A DNA stretch of 64,000 nucleotides from Hemileia vastatrix (GCA_030280995.1 JASXTE010000011.1:2634001-2698000), one strand, 5' to 3'; positions 1 to 10,155 are shown, numbered from the stretch's first letter. Notes: generated by a model not told the origin, from the sequence alone. Numbers and translations: made by a program.

Positions 1-933
1 TGTCAAAAATATGACCCTTGTCACTAGGATTTTTTAATCAAGAAAAGGGGTAAAAGGAAAATGGGTTTTATTTCTGTGAAAAATTATAACAAAATCATTT
101 AAAGTTGTGGGAATAACAGAACCTGTGACTTATAACAAGTCTTAAAGTGAATGAGTTTCCAACAAAAAAGGTATTCATGTCAAGTACCAATATTTCTGTA
201 ATCAAGTATAGGGAACCCCAGCAGAATAATTTCCATTATAGCAGGGAGAAAACAATGAAAGAGTGAAATAGACTCATTTAATTGATGAGGTAAGTGGATT
301 ATAAAGGTTTTCCGAGATAAAATATTGTTTCCCTTTAGATTTTTGTATGGTGGGACAAATTTGGCATTGACAATGGGTGCAACTTTGAAATCTCAACAGA
401 AGAATCAATTTTCATCCAACACTCATACAGAAAGTGAAATTTAAAAATGGCCAAGACACCCAAATCTCAATTTTGAAAAAGAATGATTTTATTTTAAATA
501 TTTTTGTAGAAAAAGAGCCCAATACACCAGGTGAAAATCTAGAGTTGACCTTTTATTCTTATCATAATACTTAGATTGACCTAAATTAGTATGGGAAACT
601 TTCAGCCAGTAACTTATGGAACATATGGAATTTGGATTGATTTTATTTTTTTACTTAATAATTACTTAATAATTAATGAGAATATTACAATATTATATAT
701 TTAATATTTTTATTTAATTAAGTAATGTATCTCAGAAAATTATTATATTATTTTATTTTATTGCTGAAAATTAAAATATTATTATAATTATATTTTTTCA
801 CTAAATTATTTAAGATAAATTGAATTAATTGTGGCAAAATTTTATATCTAATTCCATTGTAGTTACTGGGGCTCAGATCTTACTTGAAGCTGGATAGAGA
901 GGGGCCAGAGAGAGCAAGTGAGGGTCTTTGGTA
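1..933. other. AT-rich intergenic DNA
   Basis: No reading frame, RNA gene or element end can be supported here. The sequence becomes extremely AT-rich from about 640 to 850, just outside the copia-1 insertion site. Confidence 0.6.
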
Positions 934-938
934 TTTCA
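934..938. repeat. Target-site duplication, left (TTTCA)
   Basis: The five bases abutting the left LTR are repeated exactly at 6497-6501, after the right LTR. Confidence 0.9.
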
Positions 939-1625
939 TGTAAGACAAGGACTTAGGGCAGCAATAGTAATCCCAAGTAAGCAGGTGGATGAGCTCAAGG
1001 GAGTACGAAGCAGTAAATACCTTAGGGCAGCAATAGTAATCCCAAGTAAGCAGGTGGATGAGCTCAAGGGAGTACGAAGCAGTAAATACCTGCAGGAGTC
1101 GTTGGTTAACTATTATATTGCAAGTGGACTAGACAGTTTGTATAGGATAAGACAAGGAAAGTGTAAAAAGTACCTTAGGGCAGCAATAGTAATCCCAAGT
1201 AAGCAGGTGGATGAGCTCAAGGGAGTACGAAGCAGTAAATACCTAAGGATCATGAGATAGAGGATAGTAAATAACGGGAAGGAGGAGAGAAAGATAAGAA
1301 ATACACACCTGCAGGAGTCGTTGGTTAACTGAGGAAATATAGTAGTCGATAGACCCTATTTAACCTCAAGAGACCAATGACTACTGCAGGTGCGATGATT
1401 AGTTACATGTAGTGGGTTGATTAATTTCTAATTAATGTGGTAAGCAGAGAGAAGTAGATACGCTCAAATGCGTGATCTAGCAGAAAAAGCTATTACTAAA
1501 CATTTTCGTGATGGGTGTAAATACAAGGGACAGTTATGCAGGAATTGCTAATAGGAGTGTAATTACTAAGTGCCAAAAGGTGAGAAGACAAAAAGGGAGG
1601 AAAAGTCATTGCGTCAATTCTAACA
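939..1625 (-). repeat. 3' LTR of copia-1
   Basis: This 687-bp LTR is the 3' LTR in the element's minus-strand orientation. It holds the last codons and the TGA stop of the polyprotein, which lie about 20 bp inside the LTR. It also contains three copies of a roughly 69-bp repeat and two copies of a shorter motif beginning CTGCAGGAGTCG, near 1089 and 1309. Confidence 0.95.
953..1243. repeat. Three copies of a 69-bp repeat inside the LTR
   Basis: Copies begin at 953, 1022 and 1175 with TTAGGGCAGCAATAGTAATC and run to AGTAAATACC. The first two are head to tail with a 69-bp period, and the third lies 84 bp after the end of the second. The partner LTR has the same arrangement near 5824-6115. Repeats in an LTR are often promoter or enhancer units, but that role is inferred here. 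Confidence 0.9.
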
Positions 1626-4600
1626 CCCTCCTGTCTTGTGATTTGGGAAGCAGTAATCCACAAGAGTTGAGGAATGTCGTAAGGGTTTTTCCTGGAGTAG
1701 ATTTCGTGAGGCAGTCGGCAAGCATTGAGGAGGTCGGAGTATACGGAATTTCGATATTACCAAGTAGAACTTGTTCCCGAATCCAGTGGTATTGTACTTC
1801 AATGTGTTTTGTTCTTGCTTGAAATATGGGATTTTGAGAGAGTGCTATGGCGCCTTGGTTATCTCCATACAAGGTCAGAGGGCAAGAGATTGGAATATTG
1901 ATTGATTCGAAGAGATGTTTGAGCCAAATGGCTTCTTGTCCAGCAGTAGTACAAGAACGATATTCAGCTTCTGAAGAAGAGAGTGCAACAGTAGGTTGTT
2001 TTCTGGATTGCCATGAAATGGCACCACCGTTTAGGAGGAAAAGATATCCTGTGGTGGATCTACGGGTACTGGGACATCCAGCCCAATCTGCATCGGCAAA
2101 ACCAGTAGGATTTGACCATGAGAAATGACCTTGAGGATGGAGGGATGAGTCCAGTTGTGAGTAGGTAAGAGAGAGATCTTTGCTTCCAGCTAGGTACCGA
2201 AGAACGTGTTTGAAAGCTATCCAATGAGGGATCCCGGGTTGTTCGAGGTGCTGAGATAGTTGACTCACTGAGAAGGCCAGATCGGGTCTAGTAAATTGTA
2301 CCAGGTAATTGAGGGACCCAATGGCTCGTCGATAATTGATTTTGAGGTTGTTGAAATTTTGGATCTCTGCTGGAGTAGCCGGGATAAGATGATCATGAGG
2401 AAGAAGTGGTGTTGCCACTGATTTGCAAGAGGCCATATTGTATTCTTTGAGTAGATTTACGATGTATGAGGGTTGAGAGAGGCTGATGGTCCTTTGTTGA
2501 CTGTCGTGTGTGATTTTCATACCTAGGAAGTAGGAGAGGGGGCCGAGAAATTCCATGTTGAATCTTTCTTTGATTTTACCTTTGAATTGGGTTAGATCTT
2601 TACCAAATACAGCCAGATCGTCCACATGGAGGTAAACAAATACAGGATTATCAGTGTTTTTTGAGAAAAATAAGCAAGGATCGGCACTAGAGGGAAACAT
2701 ATCGATGGCAGAGAAAAAGTTGTTGATTTCTTTTGACCAACATCGGGGTGACTGCTTGAGACCATAGATGGATTTCCGCAATTTTAGTATTGGGTTGGTG
2801 ATCGAGGAAGGTGTTGCAACACCAGAGGGAATTCTCATATACACGTCTTCCTCTAACGTCCCATGAAGAAAGGCCCCCTTTACATCCATATGCTCCATAC
2901 TATAGTTATTTTGGATGGCAAGAGCTAGGAGGATGCGAAAGGTGGTGAGCCGGCCGGTTGGAGCAAAAGTCTCGAAGTAATCGATCCCTTCTTGTTGTAA
3001 GAACCCTTGGGCACATAAACGGGTCTTGAATTTCGCGATACCTCCATCTTTGGTTTCTTTGACAGTAAAGACCCATTTTGCGCCGATGGTTTTGACTGCA
3101 GTGGGCTTCTCTATAACTTCCCAGACACAGTGGGTATCCATGTTCTCTAACTCGGTCTTAATCGCATTGGACCAGGCATCTGACTCGAGTCCAGTGATTG
3201 CCTCATTGAAGTTCCTAGGTATGGGTACTTCAGTGGCAAGTGGAGTTTTCGTGGATAGGAGTGACCTGTCAGGGGGTCGGCAAGTGCGAGGATAATTTAG
3301 GATGTTATTTGGGTTAATGTCAGAGGAGATTTCCTGCGACGGGGGAACATCATCAGGAACATGGGTGAACCTGTCACATACTGGAATGCGCTTAGGTCTA
3401 ATGAGTTCCAAAACCTCTTCATCATCCTCAGACTCGGAGTTGGGAGTTGAGTTGGATGAGATCCCATCTGATGGAGCATCTGGTGATGGGTTTGACATTG
3501 ATGCCTCATCGTTACTGTCAGGTTCAGGGGAGTCATGAGGTAACCCGGTGGTTAGGAGGTTGTCTTCTGTTAGGGGAGGAAAAGGAAAAAGCTGATTTGT
3601 AACAGTTGACTGCCGGATTTTTAGATAAGGGAATTCTTCCTCATTGAAGACAATGTCATGAGAATATGAGATGTTATGGGTTTTAGGGTCAAGTAGCCGG
3701 TAGGAACTCAGTGTCTCATCGTAACCCACAAGGATATACAGGTGTGAAGATGAGTCAAATTTACCTTTGCGCAATTTTTTTGGAATGAGTGCATAAGCGC
3801 TACATCCAAAGGTTCGAAGGTGAGTAAGTTTAGGGGGAGTTCCATACAATTGCTCAAAAGGTGACTTCATGTGTTGAGTTTTAGTGGGAGTGCGATTGTA
3901 CAAGTATACAGCTGTGGTTACAGCTTCTGCCCAGAGTTCTGGGGGTAGGTTGGCGTGAAATAATAATGCTTTGGCTTTCTCTGTAGTGGTTCGGTTAGCG
4001 CGTTCAGCTACAGGGTTCTGTTTAGGAGTATATGGAGCGGTAATATGCATTTGTATTCCCTCACTCATCAGATAATTTTTAAACTCTTTATTGCAATATT
4101 CCCCTCCACCATCATTGACTAAGTGACAAATTTTTTTATTTAGTGCTAATTCAATAGTTTTCTTGAAATGTAGGAATGTTTGGAAAGTATCACTCTTATT
4201 TTTAAGGATATAAATGAACCGATATGACGTAAAGTAGTCAGTTAATTGAAAGTAATAGAGACTACCGCCAAGGGACGGGGGAAAGATCTTTCCGCTTAAG
4301 TCGGAGTGGATATATTCAAGAGGTCTTGATGCCTTAGGAAGGGAGCCAGGAAATGGTAAGGAGTGATGTTTTGCTTCGACACAGCTTTCACAGAATGGAT
4401 CAGTAGAGTCAGAAGGTTTGATCTGCTGATGAGTCTGCAGGTAGTCCATTACGGTTTTTCCCGGGTGTCTTAGTCTGTTATGCCAAATGGCAGAGGAGTT
4501 AGCAACTGAAAGAAAAGAAACATTAGCAGAGGGAGACTCACCAGTGAAAACGTCTTTGAGAACAAGTAAATCATCCTCAAACACTCCTCTCAGTCTGAAT

Positions 4601-5667
4601 CCAGACTTTGTGATGAGAGAGAAGTCGTTTCCATTGATGGTGAGTTCCATGCTTTTGAGTCTTTTTCGTAGTGCACCGAGACTAATGAGGTTTAGTTTTA
4701 GAGAAGGTACAAGGAGGCAGTTTTCCAGGGGAGTTTGCTGGTTGTGTGACCCGAGGATAAATGTTCCGAATCCTTCTGAGGGTACAGTACTTTTGTCCCC
4801 GAATGCGACAGATGATTTAGAGGGGGTAAATGAGCAGAAGTGTTCCATGGAATTGAAAATGTGTTGTGTAGCACCGCTGTCCAAGACAAAAATGTTGTTG
4901 GGGACACTAGCGAAAATTGAGAGGCATTCAGAGATTGTCGGTTGGACTGATGATAAGTCAAGGGGAGTCGGTGTTATTTTGACAGCTATATTGGCTTTGG
5001 CGGTTTCGGGTCTTTTGTTTCTTAGGTGAGGATGTAATTGAAAACATTCGGACTCCTGATGTTTGGTTTTGGGGTTGTGCTTACCACCAGTACAGATTTC
5101 GTAGTTTCGTTTTTCGGTGGTTTGAAAAGCTTTAGGCTGGTCATTCTGGGTTATGACTTTTTCCAAATTGTGGTTGTCGAGAGAATCAATGAGAGTTTTT
5201 ACTGTGATGGATTCTTTTTGAGCTTGGGCATTATGGAGAAGAGCATCTCGAAGTGAAGAGAATTCCTTGGGGAGTCGATAAAGGAAGTATGAGGCTAGTA
5301 AGTGTTCCTTTAATTCAATTTTAACGGCGACTAATTCGGCTTCGATGTTTTTTATGAGTTCAATATATTTATTAATGTCTCCTGGGTAGGAGACTAGGGC
5401 AAATTTTTGAAAGACTCGCATTTGGTTATTTTCACTCGAGGATTTATAATGGGACTCAAGATCAGACCATAGTTGGTGAGGGTCATTTTTATTTGCAATG
5501 GTCACAAAAAGTCTGAGATGGTAAGGGTTCATGAACTGGGTCATGAGGCCAGTCGCTTTTTGTTTGCGTAATTTAAACGGAGAGTGATCTGGGTCAGACT
5601 CAGAGGGAGTTTTAGCGTTGTTGATGACAATATCATAGAGGTTTTGTTGCATGAATATGCTCTCCAT
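1606..5667 (-). CDS. Copia-1 Gag-Pol polyprotein (1353 aa)
   Basis: A single intact frame encodes the whole copia polyprotein in the order gag, protease, integrase, reverse transcriptase, RNase H. The gag part spans about residues 1-225 and has a zinc-knuckle-like motif at C192, H197, H203 and C208. Protease is marked by LDSGATQH with D263. A pre-integrase zinc motif uses H396, H401, C426 and C429. The integrase triad D456, D519 and E555 has DD35E spacing. The reverse transcriptase has KARLxAQGF-like and YLHVDD motifs, and RNase H has FADADW, SSSEAEY and YGDNQGA. The chosen start is the ATG nearest the primer-binding site, about 130 bp inside the 5' LTR. The stop lies inside the 3' LTR. No frameshift separates gag from pol. 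Every catalytic residue I can identify is present. Confidence 0.95.
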   Translation of the reverse strand: MESIFMQQNLYDIVINNAKTPSESDPDHSPFKLRKQKATGLMTQFMNPYHLRLFVTIANKNDPHQLWSDLESHYKSSSENNQMRVFQKFALVSYPGDINKYIELIKNIEAELVAVKIELKEHLLASYFLYRLPKEFSSLRDALLHNAQAQKESITVKTLIDSLDNHNLEKVITQNDQPKAFQTTEKRNYEICTGGKHNPKTKHQESECFQLHPHLRNKRPETAKANIAVKITPTPLDLSSVQPTISECLSIFASVPNNIFVLDSGATQHIFNSMEHFCSFTPSKSSVAFGDKSTVPSEGFGTFILGSHNQQTPLENCLLVPSLKLNLISLGALRKRLKSMELTINGNDFSLITKSGFRLRGVFEDDLLVLKDVFTGESPSANVSFLSVANSSAIWHNRLRHPGKTVMDYLQTHQQIKPSDSTDPFCESCVEAKHHSLPFPGSLPKASRPLEYIHSDLSGKIFPPSLGGSLYYFQLTDYFTSYRFIYILKNKSDTFQTFLHFKKTIELALNKKICHLVNDGGGEYCNKEFKNYLMSEGIQMHITAPYTPKQNPVAERANRTTTEKAKALLFHANLPPELWAEAVTTAVYLYNRTPTKTQHMKSPFEQLYGTPPKLTHLRTFGCSAYALIPKKLRKGKFDSSSHLYILVGYDETLSSYRLLDPKTHNISYSHDIVFNEEEFPYLKIRQSTVTNQLFPFPPLTEDNLLTTGLPHDSPEPDSNDEASMSNPSPDAPSDGISSNSTPNSESEDDEEVLELIRPKRIPVCDRFTHVPDDVPPSQEISSDINPNNILNYPRTCRPPDRSLLSTKTPLATEVPIPRNFNEAITGLESDAWSNAIKTELENMDTHCVWEVIEKPTAVKTIGAKWVFTVKETKDGGIAKFKTRLCAQGFLQQEGIDYFETFAPTGRLTTFRILLALAIQNNYSMEHMDVKGAFLHGTLEEDVYMRIPSGVATPSSITNPILKLRKSIYGLKQSPRCWSKEINNFFSAIDMFPSSADPCLFFSKNTDNPVFVYLHVDDLAVFGKDLTQFKGKIKERFNMEFLGPLSYFLGMKITHDSQQRTISLSQPSYIVNLLKEYNMASCKSVATPLLPHDHLIPATPAEIQNFNNLKINYRRAIGSLNYLVQFTRPDLAFSVSQLSQHLEQPGIPHWIAFKHVLRYLAGSKDLSLTYSQLDSSLHPQGHFSWSNPTGFADADWAGCPSTRRSTTGYLFLLNGGAISWQSRKQPTVALSSSEAEYRSCTTAGQEAIWLKHLFESINIPISCPLTLYGDNQGAIALSQNPIFQARTKHIEVQYHWIREQVLLGNIEIPYTPTSSMLADCLTKSTPGKTLTTFLNSCGLLLPKSQDRRVLELTQ
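1626..1638 (-). other. Polypurine tract of copia-1
   Basis: On the minus strand a purine-rich run, CAAGACAGGAGGG, immediately precedes the TG of the 3' LTR. This is where plus-strand DNA synthesis is primed in LTR retrotransposons. Confidence 0.7.
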
Positions 5668-5795
5668 TCGGAATGCCTACAGTTGATAGTTGTCCTTGTC
5701 TAGGATGGGAACACCAGTAAGGTTTACGTCGGAGGTCTGCATGATTGAGTAGAGATAGTGAAAAACAATTGACTGGAATAAAGTAATGTAGACAA

Positions 5796-5809
5796 CTGGT
5801 CTCATAATC
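5796..5809 (-). other. Primer-binding site, elongator tRNA-Met anticodon arm
   Basis: Next to the 5' LTR the plus strand reads CTGGTCTCATAATC. This matches the anticodon stem-loop (CAU anticodon) of eukaryotic elongator tRNA-Met, so the element RNA is complementary to an internal part of that tRNA. Priming by a half tRNA is established for Drosophila copia and yeast Ty5, which use initiator tRNA-Met. Confidence 0.75.
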
Positions 5810-6496
5810 TGTAAGACAAGGACTTAGGGCAGCAATAGTAATCCCAAGTAAGCAGGTGGATGAGCTCAAGGGAGTACGAAGCAGTAAATACCTTAGGGCA
5901 GCAATAGTAATCCCAAGTAAGCAGGTGGATGAGCTCAAGGGAGTACGAAGAAGTAAATACCTGCAGGAGTCGTTGGTTAACTATTATATTGCAAGTGGAC
6001 TAGACAGTTTGTATAGGATAAGACAAGGAAAGTGTAAAAAGTACCTTAGGGCAGCAATAGTAATCCCAAGTAAGCAGGTGGATGAGCTCAAGGGAGTACA
6101 AAGCAGTAAATACCTAAGGATCATGAGATAGAGGATAGTAAATAACGGGAAGGAGGAGAGAAAGATAAGAAATACACACCTGCAGGAGTCGTTGGTTAAC
6201 TGAGGAAAGATAGTAGTCGATAGACCCTATTTAACCTCAAGAGACCAATGACTACTGCAGGTGCGATGATTAGTTACATGTAGTGGGTTGATTAATTTCT
6301 AATTAATGTGGTAAGCAGAGAGAAGTAGATACGCTCAAATGCGTGATATAGCAGAAAAAGCTATTACTAAACATTTTCGTGATGGGTGTAAATACAAGGG
6401 AAAGTTATGCAGGAATTGCTAATAGGAGTGTAATTACTAAGTGACAAAAGGTGAGAAGACAAAAAGGGAGGAAAAGTCATTGCGTCAATTCTAACA
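5810..6496 (-). repeat. 5' LTR of copia-1
   Basis: This LTR has the same length as its partner at 939-1625 and differs by six substitutions. In the element's orientation it should hold the promoter and transcription start. It carries the same triple 69-bp repeat. Confidence 0.95.
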
Positions 6497-6501
6497 TTTC
6501 A
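6497..6501. repeat. Target-site duplication, right (TTTCA)
   Basis: Direct repeat of 934-938, immediately outside the right LTR of copia-1. Confidence 0.9.
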
Positions 6502-7482
6502 CTGGAAAGTTAAGGGAATATTTTAACATTCATTTAAAGTAATTTATTTATTAAAACCTTGAATTTTGTTATTTTTTAATAAAGGTTTGATTTTTAATTA
6601 TTTTAATTATATCTTGTTCATTTTAATTTAACTCAACTCTTAATAGTATTTAAAGTTTCAATTTATTTTTTCTTAATTAAACAACTTTAAATTTGTTTTA
6701 TTTAATTTATCACTATTTTCATTGTTCTCAATAAATTTTTTTGACTTCAAAAAAATCACTTTTTACTTACATTCTATTATAAAAGGTGTTTCTTTATAAT
6801 TTTTTCTCATTCATTCCATTCTTATAATAATCAGGTAAATATTATCTCTTATTCAATAACCTTATTGAAATCAATTAATTAATTATTTATATTATTTTAA
6901 TCAATTCATTTTTTTTAATAAATTAAATACAATTATATTTTGATTTAATACAATCACTGTTCAATGAGATAAAAAATTTATAATAAAATATTAATTTTAC
7001 TCAATCTAGTAGCACTTAAGTATGATTACTACCTGCTTACTACTAAAAAAACCGTTTTTTTAATCCTTTAAAATACTTTTTATCCACCATACCCACTAAA
7101 ATAACAGACTGGAAAAATCTACAATAAATTAGTGGTTAATTTTCACAAAGATTTTTTATTCTTTAATTAATTTTTTTTGTGGAGTTACTCATAAATATAG
7201 AAAAAAGGTTCAAAAATAAATCAATCAGTTTTAGCCAAAATTAGTAATTTTGTACCATTTCTTATTTGTATATATATATATATTCTTCCCACTCTTTCAT
7301 TTAGAAAAACTCCCATCTGATCTATATATTTTTTCTGGTAACTGAGAATATTAATTTTTTTTACAAACTGATTTTAAATTTTTTTAATTTAGTTAAAAAC
7401 ATATTTATAGTTTTTAAAATTAGAAAAAATTCTAAGGAACCTGAAAATAGTTTTTATTTTAATCACCAGAAAAAAAACATGG
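6502..7482. other. AT-rich noncoding DNA
   Basis: Long A/T stretches and a short TA repeat near 7270. I see no coding frame, element end or RNA gene. Confidence 0.6.
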
Positions 7483-7657
7483 GCACCTGATAGCAGGTGC
7501 CAATCCCTATCTTTGACTTAACTCAATTTCAGCTCAGCCATAATTCTTCTAGAAAGACTTCACACTCAACAATAAGAACACTAGTTTGTGCAAAATCAAA
7601 TCAAATTTACTCTTAAATCAAAACTGAATATAGGGATAGGCACCTGCTAGCAGGTGC
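7483..7657. mobile_element. Small foldback element with palindromic ends
   Basis: The segment begins with GCACCTGATAGCAGGTGC and ends with GCACCTGCTAGCAGGTGC, and the second is a perfect 18-bp palindrome. The inverted repeat continues inward through CCAATCCCTAT and ATAGGGATAGG, giving arms of about 28 bp with two mismatches around an AT-rich centre. There is no coding capacity. It looks like a miniature inverted-repeat element. I could not identify a clean target duplication. Confidence 0.65.
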
Positions 7658-8360
7658 AACTTGATGTTTTTCAGTGATAGAGTGAAATAATTGTTTTCAA
7701 TGACACTCCTTCAAAAAAAGCAGTTCAAATCTGTTTGAATAATTTAAGAGTACTCCTAAACTCTTTAAATAGAATAAAAAATATTTTTATCTTCAAGGGA
7801 AACATTAAAAATCTTCAAAAAAAATTCAAACACTTTTTAACTGATGTAGAGGCATAATGGTCATTGCTGAGTTCCCAAATTTTTATTGGGTTAAAATCCC
7901 TCTCATTATCAAGGAGTCACTCATGATTTTTATCATCTAATTACATGTGCAGTATCATTGCTATTTGTCTTCTCTTGATTTTAAAGACTTCAAGTTGAGC
8001 TTATAAATTTGGTTCAAACAATATTTTTCAATGAATTAATCCACACCCTGCATAAAATGTGTCTAAAGCATTTTATTTTTCCTTGCAGAAAAATTCCTCA
8101 TAGTCCAGAGCTCAACTCCTTTAATTTTGTTGTAAAAATTGTTTCTTAGCTCCATGCTTGAAAATGTAAGATTTATTGTTGAAGTTAATGAAATGGGGGT
8201 ATGAGAATTATATTCTGAGTTACTAGTAAGAGTATTGTAGACTGAAGCCATGATAAAAAATTTAGAGTGCTTGGCCCATAACCTAAGAAAGGCTGTTCCT
8301 CAAAGTCATTCACACTACACACCAAGTAAGATATCACTGATGGGGATATCCAGCACAAGA
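7658..8360. other. AT-rich noncoding DNA between two inverted-repeat elements
   Basis: No frame with coding character and no repeat structure that I can support. Confidence 0.5.
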
Positions 8361-8690
8361 TAGGGATATTTTAGGGAGGGACATAAGGTCAGAATAATAA
8401 ATGTAAGAAAAGTAAGTTCAAGAAAAATAAGTGCAAGAAAAGTAAGTGTAAGAAAAATCATTTGCTACCATGAGATTTTTTTTTTCAAGGAAAAATTCTA
8501 AAAAAACAGAAAAAAATAAAAAAATGAAATAAAAAAATCATTTTCTTGGAGAAAAAAAAATAAAAAAACAAAATTTTCCATGGTTGCAAGATATTTATTA
8601 AACACTTATTTTTCTCATATATATTTTTTTGCACATATTTTTCACACACACATTTTTCTATCCTTATGTCCCTCCCTACAATATCCCTAA
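8361..8690. mobile_element. MITE-like inverted-repeat element (about 330 bp)
   Basis: The left end TAGGGATATTTTAGGGAGGG, continuing into ACATAAGG, is matched by the reverse complement of the right end, CCTTATGTCCCTCCCTACAA then TATCCCTA. The arms are about 28 bp with one or two mismatches. The inner halves are also loosely complementary: AAGTGCAAGAAAA-type repeats on the left and TTTTTTGCACATA-type sequence on the right. The whole could fold into a long hairpin. TA at both outer edges would suit a Tc1/mariner-type MITE, but that assignment is tentative. Confidence 0.65.
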
Positions 8691-9487
8691 CTTTTTCTGA
8701 AGAAAACCATAATAAATATCTCACTCAGTGAATTGTTTCAACACTATTGATAAAATATAAAACTAATGTCCTGAAGAAAGAAAGCGGAATAGAATCTTGA
8801 AAAAATAAAAAAATAAAATTTAGAAATACCACAATGTAATGGCAATCTAAATAAGTTGCAATTGATACACTTTATTTTTACTTGTCTTTATTTTATATTT
8901 CTATTAACTATGGATTGACAACTTATTATTGTTATTTTTTGTCTTCCTAAATGTAGGTATATCATTTCTGATCCAGGTATTAGAATTTTATGTTATTGTG
9001 CTCTTATGTTGCAATACATCACCTTTATTACATCTCTTTCCTTTTTTCCCTTCAGAAACAATATTATTGTTTTTACTTATTTTCATTTAATATTTCTTAT
9101 TAACTTCAGATTGGCGGCATATTATAAATATGTTTCATATTTCTAACTTTGAGCTTATTATTTCTGATCCAGCTTAAAACTTCTGAGAACCATTCACATC
9201 TTTTTATGGATTGGATAAGCAAGTTACCCAATATACTGAATTTGTCAAGTATTTTGTTAATGGAATGAAACCTTTAACACATTTGTATATTATTTATAAA
9301 AATTGAATTTAAAGTTACCAAAAAGTGAAAAATAAGTTTTCAGACAGAAACAACAGCATTATTTGAAAGAAAATAATTTGTGAATCATTCAGATAGAAAT
9401 AAAGAAAACACCTAGTAATTTAGTTAAGGAGTTTATAATATTAGACATGACAGAAGTAAAAGAAATAAAAATACATGAGAGACTCCT
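8691..9487. other. AT-rich noncoding DNA
   Basis: I see no gene. The left boundary of the copia-2 LTR lies at or near the right edge. Confidence 0.5.
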
Positions 9488-10152
9488 TTTAAACAAAAAT
9501 TATTGGTCTTTAAGTAAAGCATTCCTTTTATTTACTACAGTCTCTAAGGTCTCTCAATGTAATACTAAAGCTAGATATTAATTTCATTTCATTTTGTTCT
9601 GCATGTAGTAATTTCATTAAAATGTGAAGTGGAATTTAAATTATTTTGTAAATGAAAGGAGATGAATTCTCTTAATTATTCTGCATCTACTTTTATCATG
9701 TATCTCTTACTTTATTCTCAAAATTACTTCTCTATTATTTCTCATATTAACAATTCATTTTCTCTTTAGTTTCTCTTATTAAAGCACTGCTTCTCTCACA
9801 ACTTTTGTCTTTCTATATTTATTAAATTTTGTCCTTTACATATTTGGTTCAGGTATTTTATGTTTGTCTGCTCTTTAGCTGAAATAAAAATATCCTTTAA
9901 TAATCTATCTCTTACTTTATTCTCAAACTCACTTCTCTATTACTTCTCATACTAACTTAGGATTTTCTCTTTAGTTTCTCTTATTAAAGCAGTGCTTCTC
10001 TCAAGATTTGTGTCTTTCTATCTTTATTAACTTTTGTCATTTTCATCTTTAGTTCAGGTATTTTTTTTTATCTTATTAAAAAACTGCTTCTCTCAAGACT
10101 TGTGTCTTTCTATATTTATTAACATATGTTGCTTATACCTTTGGTTCAGTTC
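9488..10152 (+). repeat. 5' LTR of copia-2, with internal duplications
   Basis: This region matches, in the opposite orientation, the LTR at 35188-35537: shared blocks include TTAAACAAAA, CCTTTTATTTACTACAGTCT, the TCTCTTACTTTATTCT block and GGTTCAGTTCA. It is about 665 bp rather than 350 bp because a pyrimidine-rich block of some 150-200 bp is present two to three times (about 9690-9860, 9900-10050 and 10070-10150). The right end, CA at 10151-10152, lies three bases before the primer site. The left end is approximate because the terminal TG has decayed. Confidence 0.75.
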
Positions 10153-10155
10153 AAA

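Larger units (their letters stand above)
939..6496 (-). mobile_element. Complete Ty1/copia LTR retrotransposon (copia-1)
   Basis: This 5558-bp element has two 687-bp LTRs that start TG and end CA in plus-strand reading. They are flanked by the same 5 bases, TTTCA, at 934-938 and 6497-6501, which is the target duplication left by integrase. I count 6 substitutions between the LTRs (99.1% identity), so insertion was recent. The minus strand carries one uninterrupted gag-pol frame, a primer-binding site next to the right-hand LTR and a purine tract next to the left-hand LTR. All parts needed for an autonomous element are visible. Activity itself is an inference. Confidence 0.96.

Noticed and set aside
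928..1260. A 110-codon open frame with repeated RAAIVIPSKQVDEL-like sequence, also at 5856-6131
   Set aside because: It lies wholly inside the copia-1 LTRs and comes from the 69-bp repeat. There is no sign that it is translated.
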